This document shows, one piece after another, positions 1 through 10,504 of a stretch of DNA of 64,000 nucleotides (the stretch's first letter is position 1; every line of letters starts with the position of its first letter). The position numbers were made by a program, and so were the translations under genes. Where the stretch lies: NCBI GenBank assembly GCA_001179505.1, contig CDMY01000426.1, positions 9,074-73,073 on the forward strand. Reading direction: 5' to 3'. A model generated the notes under the pieces. It was not told where the DNA came from and searched no databases. It was given only the letters and a program-made list of their open reading frames with translations. This DNA comes from Vitrella brassicaformis (Eukaryota; Sar; Vitrellaceae).

Positions 1-14
1 CCCCCCCCCCCCCC
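1..14. repeat. Poly-C run at window edge
   Basis: Fourteen consecutive C bases open the window. On the minus strand this would be poly-G (Gly codons) continuing the esterase C-terminal tail, but a contig-end artefact is equally possible. Confidence 0.5.
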
Positions 15-3000
15 GTCAGCACGCGACATAATCACATCTGCTTCGACACACGTGTGGCCATCGCCCCCTTTGGTCAAGCCCTTGAGCGACAGATAGGCAG
101 CCACTTGAACGGGGCGGCTTTGCCACAGCTCACGCAGCACACCCATTGCGGCGAGGGCCTTGGGCACACACAGCTGGCCCTCTTTGCACACCTCCTTGCC
201 GCCGCATTTGGCCTTGGCCTTGTCTGTCTTGTCCTTTTTCTCGGCCTTCTTGAGACCCTTCCACGTGGTTGAGTACCGAGGGTTGACCTGACAGACGGAC
301 GGACGGATACACAGCGCACAGAGACGGGATGAGCAGCGTGTGTTTGTCTATCGCTCGGTGTCTGTCTGAGTGTCTGTGCTTGCCTTGTCCCACAGGTTGC
401 AGAACTCCCTCTTGTAGCCCGGCCGTGTCTCGGCTCTCGGGCTGTCCGGCGGCAGGTCCGCATCGAGGATCGACAGTGCCTGCCACGGATCATCGCCCTT
501 GGTGCTGAACGACACGCACGCGAATCAGTGTGCCGGCAGAAGTCGTCCGTACGTCCTCTGCTGACCTGAATACGTATTGCGGCCATTGAGGGACGTCAAT
601 CAAGCCGACATTGGGATCATCACTTGCGATGAAGTTGCGCACATAGGAGTAGAGGGTCGTCCTAGCCTGCCGCTCGTCAGGCGTGAAGGTGAACTGGCCC
701 TCCAGGATGCCGAACCCCGACGTGAGAAAGAAGACCCCGCTTCTGAGGACCCATGGGAGCTCTTCCAGGTGACAGCGGACACCGTCAGTATCGCAGAACT
801 GGCCGATCGTGAGGCCGTAAGAGGCCGCGGGGTTCAAAGGGTTCTCCACGAGGATCTGCGGCGCCTCGCTCGAGCTCCATCTACAGACACACACACACAC
901 ACACACATGACAGACGCACACATGAGGTAGGCAAGCGGGACATTTTGTGTCCCATCCACTGATCCACTCATCCACTCACCCAGCCACGTAATAGGCGAGG
1001 AAGCACTTCTTCAGACTGCCACACAGGCCGCGAGCAGGGCCTGCAAACAGTCGACCCCGAAACACTCAGCCGTGATACCCACACGATAATATGCTCACTT
1101 ACTCACATGAGAACACGTAGTCGCCGATCGCGGACGAGAGCGAGCTACCGGCATCGGCGCTCTCGGGGAATTCACCCCGGTTTGCTGGCTCCCCTGGGTA
1201 GACGTCGTCGCCATTCCATGGGTACTTTGACAAGACGGCCAGGGCCTTAGGGAGTCCCAGCAGCACCTCCAGTATCGAGCTATAGCTGATGGAAGACACA
1301 TCGACAAACGGCCATGGTGGAGAGGGATGAGTGGACAACACAGCCTCTCTCTCTGTGTGCGCTGCGCTGTGCTATGCTGTGCGTACGTGAGGGGGTTGGC
1401 CACAAGTGGTGTGGTGTCGAACTGGCCGATGTACTGTGTGACTTCGTCGGCGGAGGCCAGGGCCGTGCGCCGGTAGAGGGTGCCCTCATTGTTGTTCGTC
1501 GTCACAATGAACGGAATGCTCTCGTTGTACTTGCCCTGTCACACGCACGAACATACACACACACACACACAGAGAGAAAGAGAGGGCGACGCAAATCTGG
1601 ACACATGGATGGCTTCTTCCCAGCTCACGTCGAGAAGTGCCTGAAAACACTCATCGGGTATCTCCGGCGTCCCAGGCGTAGGCGTGACATTTTCCGTCAC
1701 CCTGAAGAAGTCATCCGCCACCTGGACGGCATACACCAGCTCATCCGCCTTGCGAATCTCCTCGATCGGAGCCCTCCGCAAACACGCGACGTATTCTTGG
1801 CCGTCGGTGAAGTCCTTGCGCTTGCACGACTTGATGGCTTTCAGCGCCACCTTGACCACCTTCTTCGCATCCTCTTGAGGGATGAGTGGTAGGCCCCAGC
1901 TGCCAGACGACAGGAGGACCCTCCGTATGTCGAGGCCGTTCTGAGCAGTGGTGGGCGAGGTAAGGTGACAGGCCGCCAGCTTGGCGCCGTTGCTGAAGCC
2001 CCACAGCGTCAGGCCCGGCTCAGACCGGCCGCCTGTGAAGTTCTGCAAACACAAACATGCACGCGTGAAATGGATTCCTTTCGTGCCATATGCCTCTGTC
2101 CTCCTCACCCCGACGGTCTGTTGTATGAACTTCAGCGCAGCGACAGAATCCATCTGAGAGAGGAGCCGCCGGCCGTCATGAGGCAGGGAGGGAGCGAACA
2201 ATGGTTGGGTCACTTACAAAGCCATAGTTGCCTGGCAGCAGGATCTCTGAGGCGTCGCCCTTCTTGCCGCCGCCTTTCTTGTGGCTCTCTTTTGGATCCG
2301 TCTTGTCCTTGTCCTTGTCTTTGTCCTTGTCTGGCTTCTTCTTGTGATGATGATGTTCCTTGTCTCTGACAGGCGGCAGAAAGCCCAGGACCCCCAGTCG
2401 ATACTCATAAGTGACCACTACAGAGCCTGACGAACGAAACGACAAGCAGACACAGAGAAAACGATATGTCATGCCATCTGCACAGGCAGCCCTGTGTGCT
2501 TACGTATTCCATCAGCGAGCCCTGATGCTATGTTGACCGGTGCACTGGCTGATCCAGTGATGAAGCCCTCCCTAAGACGATGACAGTCGTAGGCAGCGTC
2601 GTGTCGTTAACTAGGGTGGAGAGTAGAGCCCCCCGAGGCCTATATATGTTTACGACGAGACACTGCTCCACCTCTCCCGCAGTCCCGCAGAGATACGGAT
2701 TTCTGCCCACGAACTGCAGCCAAATGATATGAACTAAGTGTACTACAGCTCCCGTCAGCTGCATCTGCCCACCTTGCAAAGCGAGATACAGCCTGGCGCC
2801 GGGTCGGTGGCGTTGAATGCGTCCTCAGGGAAGGGAAATGGCTCGGGGAACTTGAAGCGCTCGGCTGTGGCATACGGGACGCCGAAGAAGGCGTCGACGC
2901 CTGACGACAGAAGGAATGTGACCCATGACCTTGGACAACGGACAAAGGGCCGAGGCACTCACCCGAAATCGGAGTGCAGGGCACTGATCGCGCCTGACGG

Positions 3001-3415
3001 AGGCACCTGCACATGAGACGTGCGAAGTTTTGTGTGTCTGTGTGGCTGTGCGCACCTCCCTGTGACCGTGACATTCCTCCCGTCAGCTGCATTCACACAC
3101 ATTCGCATCAATCAGCAGATCAGCAAGTGCGGATCAGTTTGCACCGGCGTCATTGACCAACCAAGCGTGATGTTGACCTCCGGAAAGGGATCAAAGTCCA
3201 CGGTGAGGTCGATGTCCTCGAGGACTACCGAGAAAAGGGCATCACAAACATGCCATCATGCCATCATGCCATGTTTTCGTGCAGTGCTGTGTTGTGGCCA
3301 TACTAGACGGCAGGTTCTCCGCCAGCTCTTGGCCGCGACTCCCAGGGAGGCACACAATAGTGAGAAAGAGGCTCCCGACGATGCGGAGCCCCAGCGTAAA
3401 GGAAGAGGGCAGCAT
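1..3415 (-). CDS. Secreted type-B carboxylesterase (alpha/beta hydrolase), 3' end outside window
   Basis: Split gene on the minus strand. The first exon starts at the ATG at 3415-3413 and encodes a clear signal peptide (basic start, then a hydrophobic stretch containing GSLFLTIVCL). Later exons carry the hallmarks of the carboxylesterase/cholinesterase family in order: FFGVPYA near the N-terminus (about 2890), a QCLVVNIYRP segment (about 2660), YEYRLGVLGFLPP (about 2390), GNYGF, the nucleophile elbow GFSNG (about 2010), and CHLEELPWVL with the probable catalytic His (about 770). Such enzymes hydrolyse carboxylic esters; the signal peptide implies the secretory route or outside the cell. A Lys/Asp/His-rich insertion separates RLGVLGF from GNYGF. 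A Lys-rich, Cys-containing tail runs off the left edge. The family assignment is firm; the substrate is unknown and some exon joins are approximate. Confidence 0.85.
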
Positions 3416-3527
3416 CGTATCCGCACGCCCCTTGGGGGCGTCAGGTGTGATGTGGTGATCAGCTCACCCTGTACGGTGCAAACGGCCAACGGTTTGCGAG
3501 CTGAAGCGCAAAAAGAGTCGGCTGACA
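3416..3527. promoter_or_regulatory. Compact divergent promoter between esterase and acetate transporter
   Basis: Only 112 bases separate the minus-strand ATG of the esterase from the plus-strand ATG of the transporter, so both promoters and both 5' UTRs must overlap here. I see no TATA box or other recognisable element. Confidence 0.5.
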
Positions 3528-4771
3528 ATGGACACACAAGCAGAATTGGCGGTTCTGAAGGCCAAGGTGGCCTCCCTTCAAGCCCAGGTAGAGGGACTGC
3601 AAAGAAATCCTTCCTCATGGACGCAAAACATCGGTGAGAAAGACGAGCTAGGAAAGGACTTGAGGGCGTGTGTTGATGCATGAAAAGACTGCACACGGCG
3701 TGTTGTGTGTCCATTTGGCAGGCAATCCCGCGCCCCTGGGTTTGTTGTCCTTCGGGATGACCACACTGTTCCTCGTAAGCAGAAAGACAGCTCATCACAA
3801 GCGAAGTTCTTCTTCCTCTCTGATGGCCACGATGCTTGCATGATGCAGATGTACATCGATATGGAGTGGAGTGAGGGAGGAGTGAAAGAACTGGTACGCC
3901 AGTGGTACGGCCAGCCAGCGGATCTTCCATCTTTGCTCTTCTTTCCGCAGGTGATAGCCTACGCGCTGTGGTATGGCGGGGTGGGCCAGATCATTGCTGG
4001 AATATGGGAGGTACATATCTTACACGCGCATGCAAAAGGTGTCATGTCCGTAATGCACACACATTGCAAAGGTGGGATTCTCTGGCTTGTCTGTCAAGAT
4101 GCTCAAAGGGAACACCTTTGCGGCCAGTGCGTTCAGCAGCTATGGCTTCTTCTGGTGTGGATGGTCCCTGTTCAACAGCAAAGTGGTGGAAGCAGGATAC
4201 ACACCTGGATCAAGTCAGCATAGAAAAAGGAGGAGAGGCACCTCTTACATCTGGTTGTTTCAGAATTCGCTACTGGAGACGCACTGTATCTGGGTCAGTG
4301 GGGCGTCCTGACCTTCCTGTTCTTTCTCGCAACACTGCAGAAGAACAGGTGCCTCCAGGCTGTCTTCCTCCTTCTGTCGATCACTGTACGCTCAGAAAGG
4401 GCTGCTTCATCCACTCGTCATACGTATCCAACTGCCGTTTCTGCTTTGCTGTGTGCGTCGCCCTCAGTTCTGGCTTCTTGCCGGGGGTGTCTTTGACGAG
4501 ACGTGCAAGATCGTGGCGGGGTATTTCGGCTTTCTCACGGGACTTGCGGCTATCTATACGGCCTTCGCAGAGATATATGAGGAGACATACGGCCGCAGCA
4601 TACTCCCAGGTAGCTGCCTTGCTGGTCCCTTGTCAATGTGGGAGCATTTCGTTGTCTCGTGTGCGTGCAGGTTTGGAGCCGCTCAAGAAGAAGGCCTTAA
4701 AGGCCATCGACAGCACCGAGCCGGAACCAAACAGCATACAGGACATCCTGCCGCCCGCCAAGAATGTGTGA
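3528..4771 (+). CDS. GPR1/FUN34/YaaH-family acetate (succinate) transporter
   Basis: Multi-exon gene. Exon 1 (3528-3633) starts MDTQAELAVLK and is a short coiled-coil-like leader; intron 3634-3721; exon 2 (3722-3774) encodes the family signature NPAPLGLLSFGMTTLFL. Following exons give AYALWYGGVGQIIAGIWE, KGNTFAASAFSSYGFFW, a LTFLFFLATLQKNR segment and KIVAGYFGFLTGLAAIYTAF, matching in order the six membrane segments of the AceTr family. The protein ends ILPPAKNV with TGA at 4769-4771. Family members carry acetate or succinate across membranes with protons. The cytosolic coiled-coil start is unusual compared with the short tails I know for the family. Identity is firm; the membrane it occupies is unknown. 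Confidence 0.88.
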
Positions 4772-5093
4772 GATGCCACACAAACTTGTGAATGCGCAAC
4801 ACCGCAGACAGCCCCGAGAGACGCATTGATGTTAATTGCACGTTTGTCTCTGTCTACTCATGGGATGCGCTCTTGTCGATTTGGTTGCCTGCCCGCCTCT
4901 GCGCTCTTGTCGGGACTGAGAGGATCGACCTTCTCTATTTGCCTGCAATGCTAATGTGTGCACTTGGTGGTGGATCTCTGTGCTTCCTCACGTCTACAGC
5001 AGTCAATGAAAGACATGAGGACACGACCGTACCAACCGCGAAACTCACGGCCGTGGGGAAAAGATCCTTGGGGCCGTGGGGAAAAAGTGTGCC
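4772..5093. other. Intergenic spacer, no gene seen
   Basis: Between two head-to-tail genes. Short open frames here lack coding character. The only local pattern is a short GGCCGTGGGGAAAA-like motif occurring twice just before the next ATG (about 5048-5086). Confidence 0.4.
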
Positions 5094-7594
5094 ATGACCA
5101 AAGAAAGCCTGGAGGCGCCTGAGGGCGACAACGGAGACGTGCATGACGGCGAGGAGCCCCAAATGGAGGCTTCCACAGGCGGCCCTCACCGTGAAGACAC
5201 CACCGTGACGACAGTGTGCACTCATCCCTCCGAATTCACGGGAGCCTCAGGCCCGACACCTGATTGCCTTTCCTACGGTCCATGGCCAGTCCAGCCCCAG
5301 CCCCCAAACGAGGGCTGCGGCGCCTTCCTTCCACTATTCCGCTCACTGGAGACGTTTCAAAAGCCCCATGGGGATGTGCAGCTGTTCAACCGGAGCTTCA
5401 CCGTCGTGACGATTGTTGAGGAGGCAGCCGACAACGAGGAGGGCAAGGGCGGCGACACGAAGGAAGACAGGCGTGTTGAGAGACGGGAGGGATCTCTTCT
5501 CAAGCTCATGGAAGAAGGTAAGGCGTCCATAGTACTGGCTGGTAGACTGTTGTTCTTGTGTCATTCATGCAGGGTTTCGCGTGGCAGCGGGATACCCTGC
5601 GGCTTATCAGGAGTTCCCAACGCAGCTGAGATACGAACAGGTCGACGGAGAACAAGAAGTGCTTGTGGGAGCGGAATTTCAGCCTGAGCGATTCCTTCTC
5701 ACTCTCCGCCGCGTGGCGTGGGTCATCTTGCGGCAAGTGGGTTATGCCCTGACGCTGGCGACACTGTGGGCTGGGCTCTTCACGCTCATGTGGCTCTCGT
5801 GCGAGGACGAGGACGGGGACTGGGACGGGGCAAACCGCACGGCCTACATCGTCATGGATTTCATCAGACGCGCCCTGGCCATCTTCGCGTACGCTGCCCT
5901 GCAAATGATCACTATCGAAGGCGCTGACGGCCGTGGGATCATGCGCCGGCTGCGCAGCAGCTCGGGCCATTACGTGATCCCTCTTGCCTGTTCCCTCACG
6001 GTGGGCGTGGCTTATTTCTCAGGCCTGCCCTTTCACGCTCACGGCATCTTCGGCCCTCTCATGATCATCTTCATCGGCCATGTCGCGCCTTTCGGTGTGT
6101 ATCGGCAGGCGGCGGAGAGCATGGACAGCGTCAACAGGAACAACATATACGCCCTTCAGGCGACATTCATCTGGCTGTTGACTCTCGGAATAATGTCGCT
6201 TTGGCTTGGTATCATGCTGCCCATTGGATTGAACGCTGAGAGTGACGGCCAAAGGATTAAGATTGCGCTCATCTGTCTCGCCGTTGGCAAGCCCTTTCTC
6301 TCTCTAGGTGAGCTGAAGCAAGGAGGCGTCCGTCTTCTTGCATATAAGCAATTTCTGCGTCTCGCTTTCCTCAGTAACGAATACGTCTCGATTTCTCAAG
6401 GTGAGATCCGAGAAGGCAGCATGATCGACCAAGTCCATTGCACCGCTGTCTCTCGGGTGCATGTGTGTCTGTCGCGAAGGATGGCCCGTCGACGAACACC
6501 TCGCCTTTCATCTTTGTCGCCGTGATCGGCTACCTGCTCGTGCCCCGTATCCTGCAGGCAAAAATGATGAAGCTCAGCACAAAGGTGCTGTTCTCCTTTC
6601 TCTTCGCCAGCCTCGACCTGCTGGCTGACATCCTTCTCCCGTACGGCGACCTCATCTGCATGGCAATCGGCCGCTGGTTCGCATCTCAGACATCCCAACA
6701 AACGCTGTTCCACCCCTTTCATCGCATCAGAGCGGCCAGGCAACCCTCTGATCAAAAGCATGGATTCAGCGACATCGGAATCGACGGACTAGACGAGGAT
6801 CCTCAGGCAAAGGCCGTGTCTCGAAACATGATCACATTGTCGCCTGCAGACATACCCCCTCAGCAGCTGGCGGGGCGCAGCTCCTCAAGCATCATCTCTG
6901 GCGACCAACCTGTGAGGCCCGGTCTCTCGCTGGAAAGCACGTCGTCCCGGCGGTCCAGTGATGGTCGGGTTATGAAGCGCGACCTGTCATTAAGAAGCAC
7001 AATGTCTTCAATCGCCTCCGACCCCCGTAGCATTTATGTGATGTGTGACGTGCATCCCCGATACTTGCGAGGTGAGCAAGCCGCTGCTTTCATCCAGACG
7101 TGCCTCGCATCTGTGTGGTTGTCTTTGTCCTGCCTGCAGCCATAAGCGACCAGATACATGGGTTCAACCTGAGTCAGCTGACGGTGCTCATACTGCTGAA
7201 CCTGCTGCAACTCACCTTGGAGCAGATCATACAGCCGTCGTTTGGCAGGCTGGCGGAGCGGCTTTGGTTTCTCTTTGGTTCAGTGGATGACAAGAGTGAA
7301 CAACCTGCCATTGCTGAAGGTGCAAAGACATGCAGACGATCTCGCACATGACACGTGATGGCTGGTCACCTCTCCCTGGCTCTTTTGCAGAGCGAGGAGG
7401 AGCCAAGGGTGGCCCTCACCCGCGTGGTGTCGCTCTTCTTGAGCTGCCTCGTGCTCTTCTCCTCGCTGTTCCCTTGGATTTTTCTATTCCTCCTTCGCTC
7501 CCTGGACGACCAGCATTTCGACAAGAGCATTGACGAGATCTGTCCCTACTATAGCCAAAGATATAGCAGATACGTCGACAACGACAGGCTGTGA
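5094..7594 (+). CDS. Unknown multi-pass membrane protein with acidic N-terminus
   Basis: I chose the ATG at 5094 (MTKESLEAPEGDN) because the open frame further upstream begins only with GTG. About 150 acidic, soluble residues come first. A membrane region follows with several hydrophobic helices (for example LTLATLWAGLFTLMWL, ALAIFAYAALQMI, YVIPLACSLTVGVAYF, IFGPLMIIFIGHV, FIWLLTLGIMSLWLGIMLP, PFIFVAVIGYLLV), then a Ser-rich cytosolic loop of about 150 residues (SLESTSSRRSS, SLRSTMSSIAS; possible phosphorylation sites), and two or three more helices (LTVLILLNLLQLTL, VVSLFLSCLVLFSSLFPWI). The stop is TGA at 7592-7594. I do not recognise a family. Introns near 5518, 6305-6480, 7070-7140 and 7318-7390 are inferred from frame changes with GT-AG ends. 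Confidence 0.7.
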
Positions 7595-8019
7595 GCGATG
7601 CGTCGTGTGCCATCTGTCGTCGGTTTTGTCCCTGTTTGTGAGCAGTTTTGCCTGTGAGGCCTGTGAGACCGTAAGCCATGTATGCATGTGACTTGGGGAC
7701 GATGCAATTCGTCACCCGTGCTCTACTGCATCTTATCCGCCGCCAGCCGCTCTGCCCACACATCAGAATTAGTCTCTCGCTCATTTCCACCAGTGTCGAT
7801 GAGTCGAATTTCAAATTTTCCTCACATCTCCAGAGATGATGCACACAGGCCATGTTGTCTTGGCGTTTGGCTCAGCTGCGGTGGTTTTTGGGTGCGAGCC
7901 GGATCGCATGAGATCTGCGAGCTTAGCAAAGAGGAGAAACGCCGTTTTTCAGCAGATCTCCATAGTTACTTGGCGCCAGGAGCACAACAGCGTCCATCAC
8001 ATAGCACTGATCTCTCAAC
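7595..8019. other. Intergenic region, nothing recognised
   Basis: About 425 bases without a convincing frame, RNA gene or repeat; it must contain the 3' UTR of the membrane-protein gene and the promoter of the next. Confidence 0.4.
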
Positions 8020-9700
8020 ATGATGCCTCCGTCGCCTCTGCGACTCATCGCGATGTTTATCGGCATTGTTCTCGCTAACAGCGCTTCGCCGCCCTTATCG
8101 TCAGTACATGCCCGGCCCCCGCGGCGGCTTCACTGCATCCACGGCGGCATGAATCCATCGGATGACGGTCTCGTGGAGACCGCCTTTCCGCCTTCCCTGC
8201 CGCACCCTCCCCCACTATCCGCCATCATCGACGAGGCCGTGTGGAACGCATCGCTGCAGCTCGGCATCACTGTCAAGATGCTGCCGCCTGTCCCGCCACC
8301 AGAGCCGTCAGAGGACGCGCTGCGGACAGCTGAGTTGCCTGGCAAGAGGCACCGGGTGAACCCTCTGGCGGAGTTTGGCTATGGAGATCTATCGCAGGCT
8401 GCATTGCGCGAGCACCGCGGCTGGCTGCTGGGGCAGATGGAGGCGCTCGTGGAGACCTGCGGCATGCTGGAGAAAGAGCTGGGTGGCAAGGAGGAGGGCA
8501 AGATGAACAAGAAGGACGACAATGCGGCAGCTGCTCAGACAAAGGTGATGCACGCCGTCACCTTGAAAACATATATATCCTGTGTCATGTTTGCGTCAGC
8601 CCCTATCTGCCCGCGGCAGTCGTCCCCTGGAATGGGAGTTTGCTCTCAGCACGGCGTCGAGCCCCAAGAGCTGCCTGATCAACATCGAAGCGGAGGAGGG
8701 GACCAAGGTGGCTGGGCCAAAGGGCACTGACAAGTGGGTCACCTTCTCACAGCTCAACAAATACAGGCGGAAGGACCCGCAAAAGGTGAGCAGGGCGGGG
8801 CGGGGTAGCGCAAGGTCGGTGATCTGTCTGCGCACATCGTTGTGTGGTCGTGCCCGGTGTGTGTGTGTGTGTGTGTGATTGTGTCAGTTGCGAGATTTGT
8901 GGTACGGGCAGTATGACGTGGACTTTGGGCCGATCAATGAACTCGCCTCCACACAGGTATGAGTGTGTGTGGCGTCACCCACACATAACAACACGCGGTG
9001 CTTCTGTGCTGCTTCTCATGCCTGTCCATCCATCCATCATCAGGCGCTTGCCGTGTCAGCGATGCTCGACTCGCCCGTGCTGATTCCCTCCTTAGTCATC
9101 CTGTCGATAGCAGGCGCCCTAGGCGTGTCTGCCGGTGCGCTGTGGGCGGTGCTGGTGCGGCTGCTCAACTCCCATCTCTGGTGGCGGAGCTACGGCCTCT
9201 GGAGCAGATTCCTCTATGTCAGCGCGCCATTCAAGATACTCCTCGGCAGGTCCGCAATGCTTCCACACTTGTTTGCGTAAGCGGTTGATTCATCTTGTGT
9301 GTTCGATCGCTGTGCGCGCACCTGCAGGTGGGTGTACAGCAGCTGCCGCGATGTGGTCAAGGCTCTTGCGGACGTGGTGCGCGACCGGCTGCTGGACCTG
9401 GAGTCCCACCTGCTGCAAGCGTCCCTCCCCGTCCCACCCGAAGAGACCGTGCCGAAGACACAACGCGACAAAGGCCAAGAAGGAGACCAAGACGACCAGG
9501 GTCTCGAGGACGAGCCAGAGGAGGAGCCACCAGAAGAGAGTGAGGATGCACGCGACAGCCAAAGCAGTACAGAGCAGAGATGGTGGCCAGGGAGGGACCT
9601 ATGGCGGAGGGTGCGGAGGCAGAGAGGGGGTGGACAGCGGGAAGGGGAGGACGCTGAGAGGGATGAGCAGCAAATGGAGGCGCAGGAGGGCGGGATATGA
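8020..9700 (+). CDS. Unknown protein with signal/possible plastid leader, TM segment and acidic tail
   Basis: Starts at ATG 8020. MMPPSPLRLIAMFIGIVLA is a good signal peptide and is followed by a Ser/Arg/Pro-rich stretch (SVHARPPRRLHCIHGG) resembling the bipartite signal-plus-transit leaders of algae with secondary plastids. The middle is soluble (LREHRGWLLGQMEALVETCG; WYGQYDVDFGPINELAST), then a hydrophobic segment LIPSLVILSIAGALGVSAGA and an amphipathic region with WWRSYGLWSRFLYV. The C-terminus is a long Glu/Gln/Arg-rich tail (DEPEEEPPEESEDARD, RRVRRQRGGGQREGEDAE) ending at 9700. Introns lie near 8546-8600, 8788-8887, 8955-9044 and 9249-9327; several end in TGTGTG-type tracts. No family recognised; plastid targeting is a hypothesis. 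Confidence 0.65.
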
Positions 9701-10504
9701 CTGACTGACTGACTGCCGTGTGTGTGTGGGATGGATGAATTCATCCAGTCGGTCTGATGAGACCAGACATAACGGATTGATTGATGTGCGGGTGTGTCTG
9801 TGAGTGAATGCTTCATGATGGTCCGTCCGCTGGCGAGCATCAATCGATGGCTTCTCTTCGAGGATATGAAAAAGGCTATAGAAGCGGTCGATGCTCGGGA
9901 CTCATCCAAAGTGATCGGGGCTCATTGCGGCTGAATGATTGGCTCCTGACGAGCCCTGTGAGCCCACAGAAGGGCTTTCGCCCTCCTTTCCAGCCGATCG
10001 GTGCGAGCTGAGAGAGGGCGAGCAATTGAGGGCGAGAAGCAACTTGGCGAGAAGAACGAAACAATTTGTGCTTACCAGGCTTCTTGGTGAGCCAGTGGAG
10101 GCGCAGTGAGGCCCTGTTGAGCGGACGAGTCCGTCTACCCATCGCCCAGCCGCTTCTGTGCCCACCTGATCCATCAGCGGCCCTGCTGCGCAAGAGATCA
10201 TCACGCCACGTAGCGCCATGTTGTCCGACGGTGAGTGGGAAGATGGGAAGATGCGGCGATTGGCTCACTCACAAGCACACCGCTGAGCTGTTTGCTGCCT
10301 GTGTGTGTTGGTGGTCTTCAGGTCTGCCTTGTCGACGGGCGGACTGGTTGATTGATTGAGGGCGTGTGCGCGGCTGGCCGCCGACTCATACGTTTGATAG
10401 GCAAGCACTGATGCACACAACAAATGCATCAGGTGCCTGCAGGCCCATCTCTGTGTGTGTGGTTGGTGCAGCTGTATGCGTGCGTGAGTCGTCCCGACAC
10501 CCAC
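9701..10504. other. Intergenic region, possible 5' UTR exon
   Basis: No convincing coding frame. An ATG at about 10218 followed by MLSD and a GTGAGTGG donor-like site could be an upstream exon of the ankyrin gene, but I could not tie it in frame to the exon at 10505. Confidence 0.35.

Noticed and set aside
54-930. Plus-strand open frames at 54-272 and 577-930
   Set aside because: They overlap exons of the carboxylesterase on the other strand, whose translation has family motifs (CHLEELPWVL).
5076-5093. Upstream start of the membrane-protein frame
   Set aside because: The frame opens there only with GTG; the first ATG is at 5094.
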